Positions 41,324 through 50,468 are shown, counted from the first letter of the stretch. The stretch is DNA of 64,000 bases from Idiomarina aquatica (GCF_003987185.1 NZ_PIPS01000002.1:372001-436000), one strand, 5' to 3'. Translations and numbers: made by a program. Notes: generated from the sequence alone by a model not told the origin.

Positions 41324-42598
41324 ATGAAAATTGCGGTAATTGGTAGTGGTATCTCTGGCCTGACGGCCGCTTATTATTTAAGTAAAAAACACCAGGTATC
41401 GGTGTTCGAAAAAAACGACTACATTGGCGGACATACCGCAACGGTCGACGTAAAACTGGGTAATCAGACGCTGGCCGTAGACACCGGCTTTATCGTTTTT
41501 AACGACAAAACCTACCCACGGTTTAAGCGTCTGTTGCGCGAATTACAAGTTAACTGGCGCGATACCGAAATGAGCTTCAGTGTGACCGACCCGATTTCCG
41601 GATTAGAATATAACGGTCATACCCTGAATACCTTATTTGCGCAGCGGAGCAATCTGTTTCGACCCAAATTTTATCGCCTGTTAAACGGCATCGTAAAATT
41701 CAACAATGCCGCGAAAGCGGCGTTAACCAATGGCGAAGACGTTGATCAGAAGACGTTAGGCGAATTTCTCGGTGAGCTTCAGTTATCAGACGATGTCGCA
41801 CGGCTGTATTTGTTGCCGATGATTTCGGCCATTTGGTCGTCGAGTATCGCCGATGCTGAGCAGTTCCCACTGGGTTTCTTTCTGCGCTTCTTTGAAAACC
41901 ATGGCTTGCTAAACATCGCCGATCGGCCGCAATGGCACACCATTAACGGTGGTTCAAAATCCTATATTCCACCGTTGGTAAGGCCGTTTCAGGAACGCCT
42001 GTATTTGAACAGTGAAATTACCGAATTACGACGCCAGCAGGATCAGGTTCAGTTGCACTTCAGCGACGGCAAAATCGAGTACTTTGACGAAGTCATTATC
42101 GCGACACACAGTGACCAGGCACTGCAACTGCTGGGTGATGCCACTGACGACGAACGTGAGATTCTGGGGGCGATTGAATACCAGCCGAACGACGTGGTTC
42201 TGCACACCGACGCCGGGCTGTTACCAAAAAGCCGCCGGGCCTGGGCAAGCTGGAACTATCTGTTGCGCAAAGAGGGCGATGCGGAGTCGAAACCAAGTTC
42301 GGTCACCTACAACATGAACATTTTGCAGGGTTTGCGCACTGAGCAGCCTCTTTGCGTCACATTAAACAACACCGCGGCTATCGATCCGGCTAAAGTGATT
42401 CAGCGCTTTCGTTACGACCACCCGCAGTATTCTATTCCGTCGTTGCGGGCACGTCAGCAACGCGACCGCATCTGTGGCAACCTCAGCACCCATTACTGTG
42501 GAGCCTATTGGTATAACGGCTTCCACGAAGACGGTGTGCGTAGCGCTATTGATGTAGTTAATCGCATCGACCCAACGCTTAACGTGCCGAACGAGTAG
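41324..42598 (+). CDS. FAD/NAD(P)-dependent amine-oxidase-like oxidoreductase
   Basis: 424 residues. N-terminal dinucleotide-binding motif AVIGSGISGLTAAYYL then FEKNDYIGGHTATVDV, the flavin amine oxidoreductase/desaturase-like type. FIVFNDKTYPRFKRLL and the C-terminal GAYWYNGFHEDGVRSAI are conserved in the family that accompanies DUF1365 and cyclopropane fatty acid synthase. It may act on membrane fatty acids. It follows the SDR by three bases. Confidence 0.9.
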   Translation: MKIAVIGSGISGLTAAYYLSKKHQVSVFEKNDYIGGHTATVDVKLGNQTLAVDTGFIVFNDKTYPRFKRLLRELQVNWRDTEMSFSVTDPISGLEYNGHTLNTLFAQRSNLFRPKFYRLLNGIVKFNNAAKAALTNGEDVDQKTLGEFLGELQLSDDVARLYLLPMISAIWSSSIADAEQFPLGFFLRFFENHGLLNIADRPQWHTINGGSKSYIPPLVRPFQERLYLNSEITELRRQQDQVQLHFSDGKIEYFDEVIIATHSDQALQLLGDATDDEREILGAIEYQPNDVVLHTDAGLLPKSRRAWASWNYLLRKEGDAESKPSSVTYNMNILQGLRTEQPLCVTLNNTAAIDPAKVIQRFRYDHPQYSIPSLRARQQRDRICGNLSTHYCGAYWYNGFHEDGVRSAIDVVNRIDPTLNVPNE

Positions 42599-42603
42599 TC
42601 GTT

Positions 42604-43329
42604 ATGCAAACACCACATGACAGCGCACTGTATTGGGGAGAGGTCTATCACCGTCGACTGCGGCCAACGCAACATAGCTTCAGCTATCGTTTTATGCAGT
42701 GGTTTATTGCATTGGACGAACTGGAAACGCTGCATAAAACCTCCCGTTGGTTTTCCACCAAAGGTTTTGCACCGCTTTGGTTTCGCCGCAAAGACTATCT
42801 GCGGGAGCACAGCGGCAACTTGCAGCAGGCCGCGTTAGCAAAAATGTCAGAGTTGGCTGGCGAAAGGCTCGAGGGGCGGGTGTTCTTTATGGGCAACCTC
42901 CGCACCTTTGGGCTGTTTTTCAGTCCGGTAAACTTTTACTTCCTGCAACAGCAGGGGCAGTATACCCATATGCTGGCCGAAGTGAGTAACACGCCTTGGT
43001 TGGAGCGCCACTATTATCTGATTGATTTGGCCGAACCACACCCAACGACGCAAAAAGCCTTTCATGTCTCTCCCTTTAATCCGCTCGATATGACTTACCA
43101 TTGGAGCATTAAGGTGCCGTCCGATGACGTCTTTATACAACTTGCCGCCGCAACGGAAAAAAAAGACTTTATCGCCGGGATGAAATTATCCCGGGGACCG
43201 TTAAACCGAGCGGGCATTTGGCGCGTATTAAAAACAACACCAGTGATGGCCCTAAAAATCATCGGTGGTATTTATTGGCAGGCGTTGAAGTTGTTTGTAA
43301 AACGCACACCTTTTTACGGTCATCCATAA
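42604..43329 (+). CDS. DUF1365 protein
   Basis: 241 residues. Signatures of DUF1365: LYWGEVYHRRLRPTQHSFSYRF at the N-terminus, then FFSPVNFYFL and FHVSPFNPLDMTYHW. No transmembrane helices or signal peptide are clear. The family is a constant neighbour of the flavin oxidoreductase and cyclopropane synthase, suggesting a shared lipid substrate, but its activity is unknown. Confidence 0.93.
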   Translation: MQTPHDSALYWGEVYHRRLRPTQHSFSYRFMQWFIALDELETLHKTSRWFSTKGFAPLWFRRKDYLREHSGNLQQAALAKMSELAGERLEGRVFFMGNLRTFGLFFSPVNFYFLQQQGQYTHMLAEVSNTPWLERHYYLIDLAEPHPTTQKAFHVSPFNPLDMTYHWSIKVPSDDVFIQLAAATEKKDFIAGMKLSRGPLNRAGIWRVLKTTPVMALKIIGGIYWQALKLFVKRTPFYGHP

Positions 43330-43362
43330 AAAAATAACAGTTATACAAGAGGGAAAAGTACC

Positions 43363-44601
43363 ATGGCAAATGGTGAAAGTGCGTTAGCGGCACCGTTCGA
43401 GTTTAAAGGACTCGATAAGATGTTTCGGTCGTTGGCGATGAAACTGTTGGATCACTTGCAACACGGCTGCCTGACCTTAACAGAACAAGGACGTCTGGTT
43501 GGCCAGTTCGGTGACAAAAGCAGTGAACTGCGAGCGGATATTGATGTTAAAAAGCCTAACTTTTATCGCGGCCTGCTGGTCGGTGGCAGTATCGGTGCAG
43601 CAGAACTGTACATTGACAAGGTATGGGAAACCAACGACCTGACCGCGGTGATACAAATCTTTGCCCGTAATCTGCCCGCGCTGGATAAACTGGAGTCGCG
43701 GGTCGCCTGGCTTACCTTTCCGATCAATAAATACAATCACTGGGCTAATCGAAATCATAAACAACAGGCAAAGCGCAATATCTCAGCGCACTACGACCTG
43801 GGTAATGAGCTGTATTCACGCTTCCTCGACCCGCACATGCAATACTCCAGTGCATTATTTCACTCGGCAACGGAATCATTAGAGCAAGCGCAGGTCAATA
43901 AGATGGATCGTCTGTGTCAGCAGCTCGATTTGAAACCAACTGACCATCTGCTGGAAATTGGTACCGGCTGGGGTGGTCTCGCGGTCTACGCAGCCAAACA
44001 TTATGGTTGCCATGTTACCACCACGACCATCTCCGAAGAGCAATACCGCTACGCCGAGCAGCGCATTAAAACGGAAGGTCTGGAAGACCGGATTACGCTG
44101 TTGAAAGAGGATTATCGGGATCTGACCGGACAGTACGATAAATTGGTTTCGGTGGAGATGATTGAAGCGGTTGGTAAACAGTATTTGCCCACCTTCTTTA
44201 AAACCTGTAATGACCGTTTAAAACCAGGCGGTGTCATGGCGTTACAGGCCATCACCATTGCCGATCAACGTTACAGTAGTTATGCACGGTCGGTCGACTT
44301 CATACAGAAGCACATTTTCCCGGGCGGGTTTCTACCATCGGTTCATTCAATGACCGAGCTGTACAAATCGAAAACGCAGATGGTGGTTCGTAACATCCAT
44401 GATATGGGTAAAAGCTATGCAGAAACCCTGAAGCGCTGGCAACAGGCTTTCAATGCTAAGCGTGAAGAGCTTGAGCCACTGGGTTATGACGAACGTTTTT
44501 CCCGCTTATGGAATTATTACTTTAGTTACTGCCAGGGTGGCTTTTTAGAGGAGTCTGTGTCGGTGGTTCAACTGACCGCGACCAAAGCGCGTTATGAGTG
44601 A
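43363..44601 (+). CDS. cfa: Cyclopropane-fatty-acyl-phospholipid synthase family protein
   Basis: 412 residues with a GAGGGAAAAGTACC ribosome site. N-terminal lipid-binding domain (to about 110), then the SAM methyltransferase core: YDLGNELYSRFLDPHMQYSSALF, LLEIGTGWGGLAVYAAKHYG, MIEAVGKQYLPTFF and IFPGGFLPSV. Transfers a methylene or methyl group from SAM to cis double bonds of membrane phospholipids. In ChrR-controlled clusters such enzymes may make methylated or furan-type fatty acids rather than simple cyclopropanes; the sequence alone cannot decide. The stop overlaps the DUF2878 start. Confidence 0.93.
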   Translation: MANGESALAAPFEFKGLDKMFRSLAMKLLDHLQHGCLTLTEQGRLVGQFGDKSSELRADIDVKKPNFYRGLLVGGSIGAAELYIDKVWETNDLTAVIQIFARNLPALDKLESRVAWLTFPINKYNHWANRNHKQQAKRNISAHYDLGNELYSRFLDPHMQYSSALFHSATESLEQAQVNKMDRLCQQLDLKPTDHLLEIGTGWGGLAVYAAKHYGCHVTTTTISEEQYRYAEQRIKTEGLEDRITLLKEDYRDLTGQYDKLVSVEMIEAVGKQYLPTFFKTCNDRLKPGGVMALQAITIADQRYSSYARSVDFIQKHIFPGGFLPSVHSMTELYKSKTQMVVRNIHDMGKSYAETLKRWQQAFNAKREELEPLGYDERFSRLWNYYFSYCQGGFLEESVSVVQLTATKARYE

Positions 44602-45103
44602 TTCGGTAAAACACAAGATTGCCAGTTTTGTGCTGTTTAACGTTTTGTGGCTGTCCGCCGTTGCAGGGCGTGAACAGTACATCTGGTTGACCCTGGCGCT
44701 GGTCGTTGCCCAGGTCGGCTATAGTCTTTGGGTGGCTAAAATTAAGCTGCGTCTGATCCTGCAATTGCTGGCTGTTGGGCTATTACTGGAAGCCATCGCA
44801 ACCGGTCTTGGCACCATCGACTTTACCGGCGGCTTGTTCCCGTTGTGGCTGGCTTTGTTATGGATCGGCTTTGCAGCAATGGCGCCGGTGGCACTGGACT
44901 GGCTTACTGAAAAGCCCACCATTGCGGCGCTGGCCGGTGCTATCTCCGGGCCGTTCAGTTACTGGGTAGGGATTGGTCTGGGAGCCGGTGAGAGTGGGTC
45001 GGTGCTGCAACTGGTGGTTACCTATGCCATTGTCTGGGCATTGTTTATGTTGTTTTTCTGCCGCGCTTTTAAGGCGCGTCAGGACGAGAGGTTAATCCTA
45101 TGA
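44594..45103 (+). CDS. DUF2878 membrane protein
   Basis: 169 residues with five hydrophobic segments and little else (VLFNVLWLSAVAG, LILQLLAVGLLLEAI, LFPLWLALLWIGFAA). Matches DUF2878, inner membrane proteins of unknown role found with ChrR-type stress genes. It starts within an ATGAGTGA overlap of the cyclopropane synthase stop and overlaps the next start by four bases. Confidence 0.88.
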   Translation: MSDSVKHKIASFVLFNVLWLSAVAGREQYIWLTLALVVAQVGYSLWVAKIKLRLILQLLAVGLLLEAIATGLGTIDFTGGLFPLWLALLWIGFAAMAPVALDWLTEKPTIAALAGAISGPFSYWVGIGLGAGESGSVLQLVVTYAIVWALFMLFFCRAFKARQDERLIL

Positions 45104-45642
45104 AACATCGCTTAATGTCAGGCGTTGCTGGTGCACTGCTGGCAGCCGCCTTAGTAGCGCCTGCTGCCGCCGCGTCTCAGTGTGACGCAGCAGTACCGCA
45201 ACAACACCAATTAGTCGGCAAAACCCGTCTCAGCGTGATGTTTTGGGACGTGTATGATGCCCGACTGTTTACTGACTCCGGTGAATTTGAATGGTCGCGT
45301 AAAGCGTCCCTGAATAAAGTTCTGGTACTGGATTACCTGCGCGATATCAAGGCGAAAGATTTGGTTGAGACGACGGGTGAAGAATGGCAACGACTGAAAT
45401 TTGATCATGCCGATCAACAGCAGTGGTTGGAGCAACTGCAAGCTATGTGGCCGGACATTAACGAAGGTGATTGTTTGGCGCTGGTCGAAACCAAAGAAGG
45501 TTATGCTGAGTTTTATCAGGGCGAAAAATTACTCGGAACGATAAAGGATAAAACCTTCACCGAGTATTTTCTGGCCATTTGGTTATCGCCCGAGTCGCGT
45601 TTTGACTATGAGCGTGAAGAACTGGTTGGAGAGTCATCATGA
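45100..45642 (+). CDS. Chalcone-isomerase-like exported protein
   Basis: 180 residues. Signal peptide (basic start, LLAAALVAPAAAA, cleavage before SQCD). The mature part resembles chalcone-isomerase-fold proteins: VGKTRLSVMFWDVYDARLF, VLDYLRDIKAKDLVETT, FTEYFLAIWLSPES. Bacterial members bind fatty acids rather than flavonoids, so a lipid-carrier role in the periplasm is plausible. Coupled by ATGA overlaps to both neighbours. Confidence 0.9.
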   Translation: MKHRLMSGVAGALLAAALVAPAAAASQCDAAVPQQHQLVGKTRLSVMFWDVYDARLFTDSGEFEWSRKASLNKVLVLDYLRDIKAKDLVETTGEEWQRLKFDHADQQQWLEQLQAMWPDINEGDCLALVETKEGYAEFYQGEKLLGTIKDKTFTEYFLAIWLSPESRFDYEREELVGESS

Positions 45643-46181
45643 TGCAATGGATTAAAGCGGGGTTGCTGGCGCTGGTCAGCGTGCTGTTTTTGGCCGCCTG
45701 TTCGACAAGTATCGAGGACTATGAAGGACGTGAACCGGCCCTTAAATTGGAAGAATTTTTCAATGGCAAACTGGTCGCGTACGGCACCGTACAGGATTAT
45801 TCCGATGATGTGATTCAGCGTTTCCGGGTGGAAATGGTTGGTCGCTGGGACGGCAACGAAGGTAAGCTGGAAGAACAGTTTTACTATGCCGACGGCAGTA
45901 CTCAGGAGCGTATCTGGTATCTCACCAAAACGGGTCCGAATACCTACGAGGGACGCGCCAGTGATGTCGAAGGCACGGCCGTGGGAACCACCGCCGGCAA
46001 TGCTTTGAACTGGCAATACGTGCTGAACGTAAAAATGGACGACGGCAGTACCATGGCGTTGAGTTTGGATGACTGGATGTACCTGATAGACAGCGACAAC
46101 ATGATTAATCGTACCAGTATGTATAAATTTGGCATTCCGGTAGGCGAGATCACCTTGTACATCGGTAAGCGTCCGGAGTAA
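45639..46181 (+). CDS. DUF3833 lipoprotein
   Basis: 180 residues. Lipoprotein signal with lipobox LAAC (LFLAACSTS, Cys about 21). The mature protein matches DUF3833 (EFFNGKLVAYGTVQDYSDD, FYYADGSTQERIWYLTK, MYKFGIPVGEITL), a beta-rich, possibly lipocalin-like family. Last gene of the packed operon; role unknown but probably with lipid-handling neighbours. Confidence 0.9.
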   Translation: MMQWIKAGLLALVSVLFLAACSTSIEDYEGREPALKLEEFFNGKLVAYGTVQDYSDDVIQRFRVEMVGRWDGNEGKLEEQFYYADGSTQERIWYLTKTGPNTYEGRASDVEGTAVGTTAGNALNWQYVLNVKMDDGSTMALSLDDWMYLIDSDNMINRTSMYKFGIPVGEITLYIGKRPE

Positions 46182-46274
46182 TACAACAAAACGCCCTGTA
46201 CCATTAAGATTCTCTGTTATCCGCCGATAACCTGCGTATAATGCGGCAGTCTGTGCAGTGAGGATTTAGCAGTG

Positions 46275-46529
46275 ATGATGAACGGTCCAACGTTTTCTTA
46301 TAACAACCCCAGAATCAATGGCCAAACCATTTTTGTTAAGCGTGGCGAGCACGCCGGCAAATTGGGCATCGTCAAGCAGACCCTGGACGGTGAACGTTTT
46401 GTGGTATCGCAAGCAGACTTTGGCGATGAGAAAGTGACGCTAAAGCGCAGTGAGTTTTTGGTCTATCGTTACCGCAAAATACGCGTACCCATTGATAAGG
46501 TCGCGGGTAAAAATCCAGAAATGTTATAA
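46275..46529 (+). CDS. Small KOW-like protein
   Basis: 84 residues (start ATG 46275; GTG 46272 and ATG 46278 are alternatives, GAGGA lies upstream). The centre VKRGEHAGKLGIVKQTLDGERFVVSQ resembles a KOW motif, a nucleic-acid-binding beta turn. C-terminus is basic (YRYRKIRVPIDKVAGK). No family name is certain. It has its own upstream gap and a bidirectional terminator behind it. Confidence 0.7.
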   Translation: MMNGPTFSYNNPRINGQTIFVKRGEHAGKLGIVKQTLDGERFVVSQADFGDEKVTLKRSEFLVYRYRKIRVPIDKVAGKNPEML

Positions 46530-46542
46530 CCGGACTCATAAT

Positions 46543-46579
46543 AAAAAAGCCGTCTGTTGCTGCAACAGACGGCTTTTTT
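46543..46579. terminator. Bidirectional rho-independent terminator
   Basis: AAAAAAGCCGTCTGTTGC and its complement form a near perfect long stem ending in T6; A-tract on the left serves the convergent H1-like gene. Confidence 0.95.
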
Positions 46580-46592
46580 GCTATTTATGCGG

Positions 46593-46961
46593 TTAAAATG
46601 AGCCGCGGGGCAGGCGACACTGGGTCGCATCCTGTTCCAGCTTTTTACGCCACAATTCTTTCGCAGTAAGGCCGCCAGCGCTTGCCGAACTGGCTTTTTT
46701 CGTGGTGCTTTTTTTCGCCGCGGGTTTTTTGGCCGCCGAGGTTTTCGCTGCCGGCTTTTTCTCCGCTTTAGGCTTGGACGAACCTGCGGCCGCTGAACCT
46801 AGCGCTTCGGCTTCTTCTGCCAATTGTGCCAGACGTACATTCTTGCCGCCGTCAACACTGTACCAACCGTTGCTGGCTTCGATGGTCGGTTTTTTGCCGT
46901 GTGCTTTTTGGTAAGCCTGTTCGTACTCAGCAAGTACTTTTTCTTTGTCCAGTTTGCTCAT
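46593..46961 (-). CDS. H1-like lysine/alanine-rich protein
   Basis: 122 residues. N-terminal 55 form a small globular or helical part (KVLAEYEQAYQKAHGKKPTI, NGWYSVDGGKNVRLAQLAEE). Residues about 60-95 are a low-complexity basic stretch (repeats of AAKK, PAAKK, KKPAAK) like histone H1 tails, then a conserved end (GGLTAKELWRKKLEQDATQCRLPRGSF). A DNA- or RNA-binding role is likely from charge; the globular family is unrecognised. Monocistronic. Confidence 0.75.
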   Translation of the reverse strand: MSKLDKEKVLAEYEQAYQKAHGKKPTIEASNGWYSVDGGKNVRLAQLAEEAEALGSAAAGSSKPKAEKKPAAKTSAAKKPAAKKSTTKKASSASAGGLTAKELWRKKLEQDATQCRLPRGSF

Positions 46962-47107
46962 TCAACGATTCCTATTCGGTATCAGATTAACTAACATTTT
47001 CGTGCAAAATTTACGCTACATTTCTGTTTATACCGTTTTTTCGGATTATTGTCTAATTTCGGGTAGAATCCTGATAATAACGACAATCAATTGTATGGAG
47101 TAACCGC

Positions 47108-47866
47108 ATGACAGTCTCACGTGATGAGCTTTTAGCCTATCTGAACGAACAACTTAATGTTGCAAACATTCGTGATTTTTGTCCCAACGGCCTCCAGGTG
47201 CAGGGTAAAGCATCGATCCAAAAAGTGGTGACCGGGGTTACCGCCAGCCAGGCCTTGATTGATAATGCCATTGAGCAGCAGGCGGATGCTTTGCTGGTGC
47301 ATCATGGCTATTTCTGGAAAAACGAGGCGGCGCCGATTGTGGGCATGAAACAGCGGCGTATCAAAGCGCTACTGGCTAACGATGTTAATTTGTTTGCTTA
47401 TCATTTGCCGCTGGATGTTCATCCGCGTTGGGGCAACAACGCCCAGTTAGCGGCGCTAATGAACTGGCAGGTAGCCGGTCCCGCAGAACCGCACGATCCT
47501 GCCTGTGCGTTGATGCTTGGCCATTGCGATGCGATCGCCAGTGACGAGCTGGCACAGCGACTGCAACAACGGCTTGAACGTGAGCTTAGCTGTTATGTCC
47601 CGGTGCAACGACCGATTAAACGACTGGCCTGGTGCACCGGCGGTGGTCAGGGCTTTATTGACCAGGCGGCCGCGTTGGGTGTGGATGCCTTTATCACCGG
47701 TGAAGTGTCAGAGCAGACCGTACACAGTGCGCGTGAACAGGACATTGCTTTCTTCGCTGCCGGACATCACGCCACCGAACGTTATGGTGCCAAAGCGCTT
47801 GGCGAACATCTACAACAGCAGTTTGGGCTGGATGTGCAATTTGTTGACATGGATAATCCCGCGTGA
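47108..47866 (+). CDS. Nif3-like dinuclear metal center protein (YbgI)
   Basis: 252 residues matching the Nif3/YbgI family: NIRDFCPNGLQVQGK at the start, DALLVHHGYFWKNE (metal-binding His pair), AYHLPLDVHPRWGNNAQL, and AGHHATERYGAKALGEHL near the end. Forms hexameric toroids with two metals; GTP cyclohydrolase-like activity is debated. The stop overlaps cmoM by four bases (GTGA). Confidence 0.94.
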   Translation: MTVSRDELLAYLNEQLNVANIRDFCPNGLQVQGKASIQKVVTGVTASQALIDNAIEQQADALLVHHGYFWKNEAAPIVGMKQRRIKALLANDVNLFAYHLPLDVHPRWGNNAQLAALMNWQVAGPAEPHDPACALMLGHCDAIASDELAQRLQQRLERELSCYVPVQRPIKRLAWCTGGGQGFIDQAAALGVDAFITGEVSEQTVHSAREQDIAFFAAGHHATERYGAKALGEHLQQQFGLDVQFVDMDNPA

Positions 47867-48642
47867 AGCAGCAGCGTGCGCCGCGCGGCGATTTTACCGG
47901 TATCAGTAAGAAATTTGCCCGTAACATCTACGACAGCACCAAAGGTCGGTTGCGCATGGCGGTGCTGAAGCGTGATCTGGAGCCGTTTATCAACGGCAAC
48001 AAGCGCACAGTACTGGATGTCGGTGCCGGTCTGGGTCAGGTTAACGAATGGTTTCTTGCTAAGGGTCACCACGTGATTCACTCGGACGTGTCTGCCGAAA
48101 TGGTTGAGGAAGCCCAGCAACGTCATCAACAGCTTGGGTTGAACCGGTTTGCACAATATCTGGTGGCGCCGTTGGCGCAATTGCCGGAGCAACTGCCTGA
48201 CCAACAGTTTAGTCTGATTTTATGTCATGCGATGCTGGAGTGGGTGGATGATGGCAAAGCTGCGATTGAGCAACTGGGCCAGTTATTAAAGCCCGGCGGC
48301 ACGCTGTCGCTGATGTTTTACAACCGTAACGCCAAGTTAATGGCGAATGCGGTGTACGGTAACTTTGATTACATTGCGCGTGGCCTTAAAGTTAAGAAAA
48401 CCGTGCGACTTAGCCCACAGACCCCCCATGATCCTGCGGCCGTCAGCCAGTGGCTGAGCGACTGCGGTCTGCACATCAAACAACAGACCGGCGTCCGCTG
48501 CTTCCACGACTATCTGCGCGATGTCTCTGACCAACAACGTTTTGATGAGTTATTGGAGCTGGAACTGCAGTATAACCGTACGTCGCCGTTCCGCGAGCTG
48601 GGGCGCTATCAGCACTGGCTTATCGAAAAACCAAAGGATTAG
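47863..48642 (+). CDS. cmoM: tRNA 5-carboxymethoxyuridine methyltransferase
   Basis: 259 residues from a GTG overlapping the Nif3 stop. Close to E. coli CmoM: FARNIYDSTKGRLRMAVL, VLDVGAGLGQVNEWF, LILCHAMLEWVDD, LLKPGGTLSLMFYNRNAKLM, NFDYIARGL, GVRCFHDYLRD. It methylates cmo5U at the wobble position of certain tRNAs with SAM. The upstream cmoA/cmoB genes are not in the window. Confidence 0.93.
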   Translation: MKQQRAPRGDFTGISKKFARNIYDSTKGRLRMAVLKRDLEPFINGNKRTVLDVGAGLGQVNEWFLAKGHHVIHSDVSAEMVEEAQQRHQQLGLNRFAQYLVAPLAQLPEQLPDQQFSLILCHAMLEWVDDGKAAIEQLGQLLKPGGTLSLMFYNRNAKLMANAVYGNFDYIARGLKVKKTVRLSPQTPHDPAAVSQWLSDCGLHIKQQTGVRCFHDYLRDVSDQQRFDELLELELQYNRTSPFRELGRYQHWLIEKPKD

Positions 48643-48652
48643 CAGCGCGGTT

Positions 48653-49501
48653 ATGACGGTATTGCTTATTACCCATGGCGCAAGCGCAACGGCACAACGC
48701 TGGAGAGATCGTTATCAGCGCTGGTTTGAGAAGCGCCGACAAACGGTGTTGCAACTCACTACGGGCGCGACACAGGATAACGATATTCTTACCCTGCACC
48801 GCTATCTGGAACGGGCCAACGAAGTACTGATATTGGCCGGTGACGGCACCTTGCACTGGCTCGTGAATCAACTGACTGAAGCGCAGGCGCAACGGCTGAT
48901 CCTATCGCCCATTCCTTGTGGTACCGGCAACGACTTTGCGCGCGATCTGGGTCTGCTGCGAGCGGACTGGCGTATGCGGGAGGACGAGCAACTGACGTTG
49001 GCGTCCGTTGATATTGGCGAGTTGCACGGCACTCGCTTTGTGAATGCCGCGAGCCGTGGTTTGGCTGCGGATTTGGTGCAGCGACAAGGCGTGCGGAGTA
49101 AGCTTTGGTTCGGGCGCGTCAGCTATGTGTTGGGGGTATTGGCCTGGTGGATGCGATATCAGTATCAGCCGCACCAAGCGAATACGCCGGTGTTACAGTC
49201 ACTGCTGGTCGGGCGCTTTCTGGGTGGTGGTTTGTGTCTGGCACCACAGGCTGATCGGCGTCATGGGTTGCTGACACGGGTTACTGTCAGTGCTGCACCG
49301 CGACGTCAGTTGTTGGGCGTGTTATGGGCTGTGTTGCGTGGTCGGCACGCAGCTCATCCGTTGGTGCGAATTGAACAACAGCAAGAATTCTTGCTCCAGG
49401 CTTCAGCGCTGGAAATTGATGGTGAATATTATGCGGACCCCATCGCTGGAGCCGCTAATGTATTACGGGGCTTTATTACAGTAAGAGTTGCACGACGATA
49501 A
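48653..49501 (+). CDS. Diacylglycerol-kinase-type lipid kinase
   Basis: 282 residues from the ATG at 48653; the frame is open upstream inside cmoM but that is out-of-family. DAGK catalytic pattern: ILAGDGTLHWLVNQ (GGDGT-like, first Gly replaced by Ala), LSPIPCGTGNDFARDLGL (GTGND), and the C-terminal ALEIDGEYY. Phosphorylates a lipid such as diacylglycerol or sphingosine-like molecules; substrate unknown. Starts 11 bases after cmoM. Confidence 0.88.
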   Translation: MTVLLITHGASATAQRWRDRYQRWFEKRRQTVLQLTTGATQDNDILTLHRYLERANEVLILAGDGTLHWLVNQLTEAQAQRLILSPIPCGTGNDFARDLGLLRADWRMREDEQLTLASVDIGELHGTRFVNAASRGLAADLVQRQGVRSKLWFGRVSYVLGVLAWWMRYQYQPHQANTPVLQSLLVGRFLGGGLCLAPQADRRHGLLTRVTVSAAPRRQLLGVLWAVLRGRHAAHPLVRIEQQQEFLLQASALEIDGEYYADPIAGAANVLRGFITVRVARR

Positions 49502-49545
49502 CGAGCGAATACCGTCTGCGGACGGTCAATAAAGGAGTCAACAGT

Positions 49546-50430
49546 ATGAAATGCACATTTATTGGTCTTGGCGTGATGGGCTACCCGATGGCACGCCACT
49601 TAAAACACGCCGGCTTTGACGTTTGTGTTTATAACCGCACCGCCAGCAAAGCGGAGCGTTGGGTAAGCGAGTATCAGGGACGCTATGGCAGTACCCCGGC
49701 TGAAGCAAGTAAAGACAGTGATTTTGTCATGGTCTGTGTCGGCAATGACGATGATGTACGTAGCGTATTTTATGGTGACGACGGTTTGTTGGCGCAATTA
49801 AAACCCGGTGCCGTGGTGATTGATCACACCACCGCATCGGCGGAGCTGGCCAAGGAGCTGGATGAAGCGGTTCGGGCTAACGGCGGCGCTTTCCTGGATG
49901 CACCAGTTTCCGGCGGTCAGGCGGGAGCCGAGAAGGGCATCATGACGACGATGGTTGGCGGTGAGCAGGAAACCTTTGATAAAGCGCAACAGGTGCTTGA
50001 ATGTTATGCCAAAACTCGTGTGTTGATGGGGCCGGCCGGCAGTGGTCAATTGGCGAAGATGGTGAATCAGATTTGTATCGCTAATGCTGTACAGGGGGTC
50101 GCCGAGGGCTTGCACCTGGCGCGTAAAGTCGGGCTTGACCCCGATAAATTGGTTGAAGCGGTCAGTGCCGGTTCGGCCGGCTCGTGGCAGTTGGTGAATC
50201 GCTACCGCACCATGTGGGATCAGGAGTACGAGCATGGCTTTGCCGTCGACTGGATGCGTAAGGATTTAGGCATTGCCTTGAATGAGGCGCAGCGCCGTGG
50301 TGCGGCACTGCCGGTAACCGCTTTACTTGACCAGTTTTACGGAGAAGTACAGGCCATGGGTGGTGGCCGTTGGGACACCTCCAGCTTAATGGCACGACTG
50401 GATAAGCTTGCGGGTGATTGGAAGGATTAA
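49546..50430 (+). CDS. Beta-hydroxyacid dehydrogenase (HIBADH family)
   Basis: 294 residues. N-terminal Rossmann GLGVMGYPMARHLKHAGFDVCVYNRT, substrate motif FLDAPVSGGQAGAEKG, catalytic lysine in GSGQLAKMVNQI, and C-terminal helical domain (KDLGIALNEAQRRG). NAD(P)-dependent oxidation of a beta-hydroxyacid such as 3-hydroxyisobutyrate, tartronate semialdehyde or succinic semialdehyde; the substrate is not fixed by sequence. Monocistronic, followed by palindromes and a terminator. Confidence 0.93.
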   Translation: MKCTFIGLGVMGYPMARHLKHAGFDVCVYNRTASKAERWVSEYQGRYGSTPAEASKDSDFVMVCVGNDDDVRSVFYGDDGLLAQLKPGAVVIDHTTASAELAKELDEAVRANGGAFLDAPVSGGQAGAEKGIMTTMVGGEQETFDKAQQVLECYAKTRVLMGPAGSGQLAKMVNQICIANAVQGVAEGLHLARKVGLDPDKLVEAVSAGSAGSWQLVNRYRTMWDQEYEHGFAVDWMRKDLGIALNEAQRRGAALPVTALLDQFYGEVQAMGGGRWDTSSLMARLDKLAGDWKD

Positions 50431-50439
50431 CTGTAAAAC

Positions 50440-50458
50440 GTCGCGCCAAAGGCGCGAC
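50440..50458. repeat. REP-like palindrome variant GTCGCGCC-AAA-GGCGCGAC
   Basis: Perfect 8-bp arms; same NNGCGCC-N3-GGCGCNN core as the others, with TCG replacing TTG. Nine bases after the dehydrogenase stop. Confidence 0.75.
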
Positions 50459-50468
50459 CTACGTGTAG

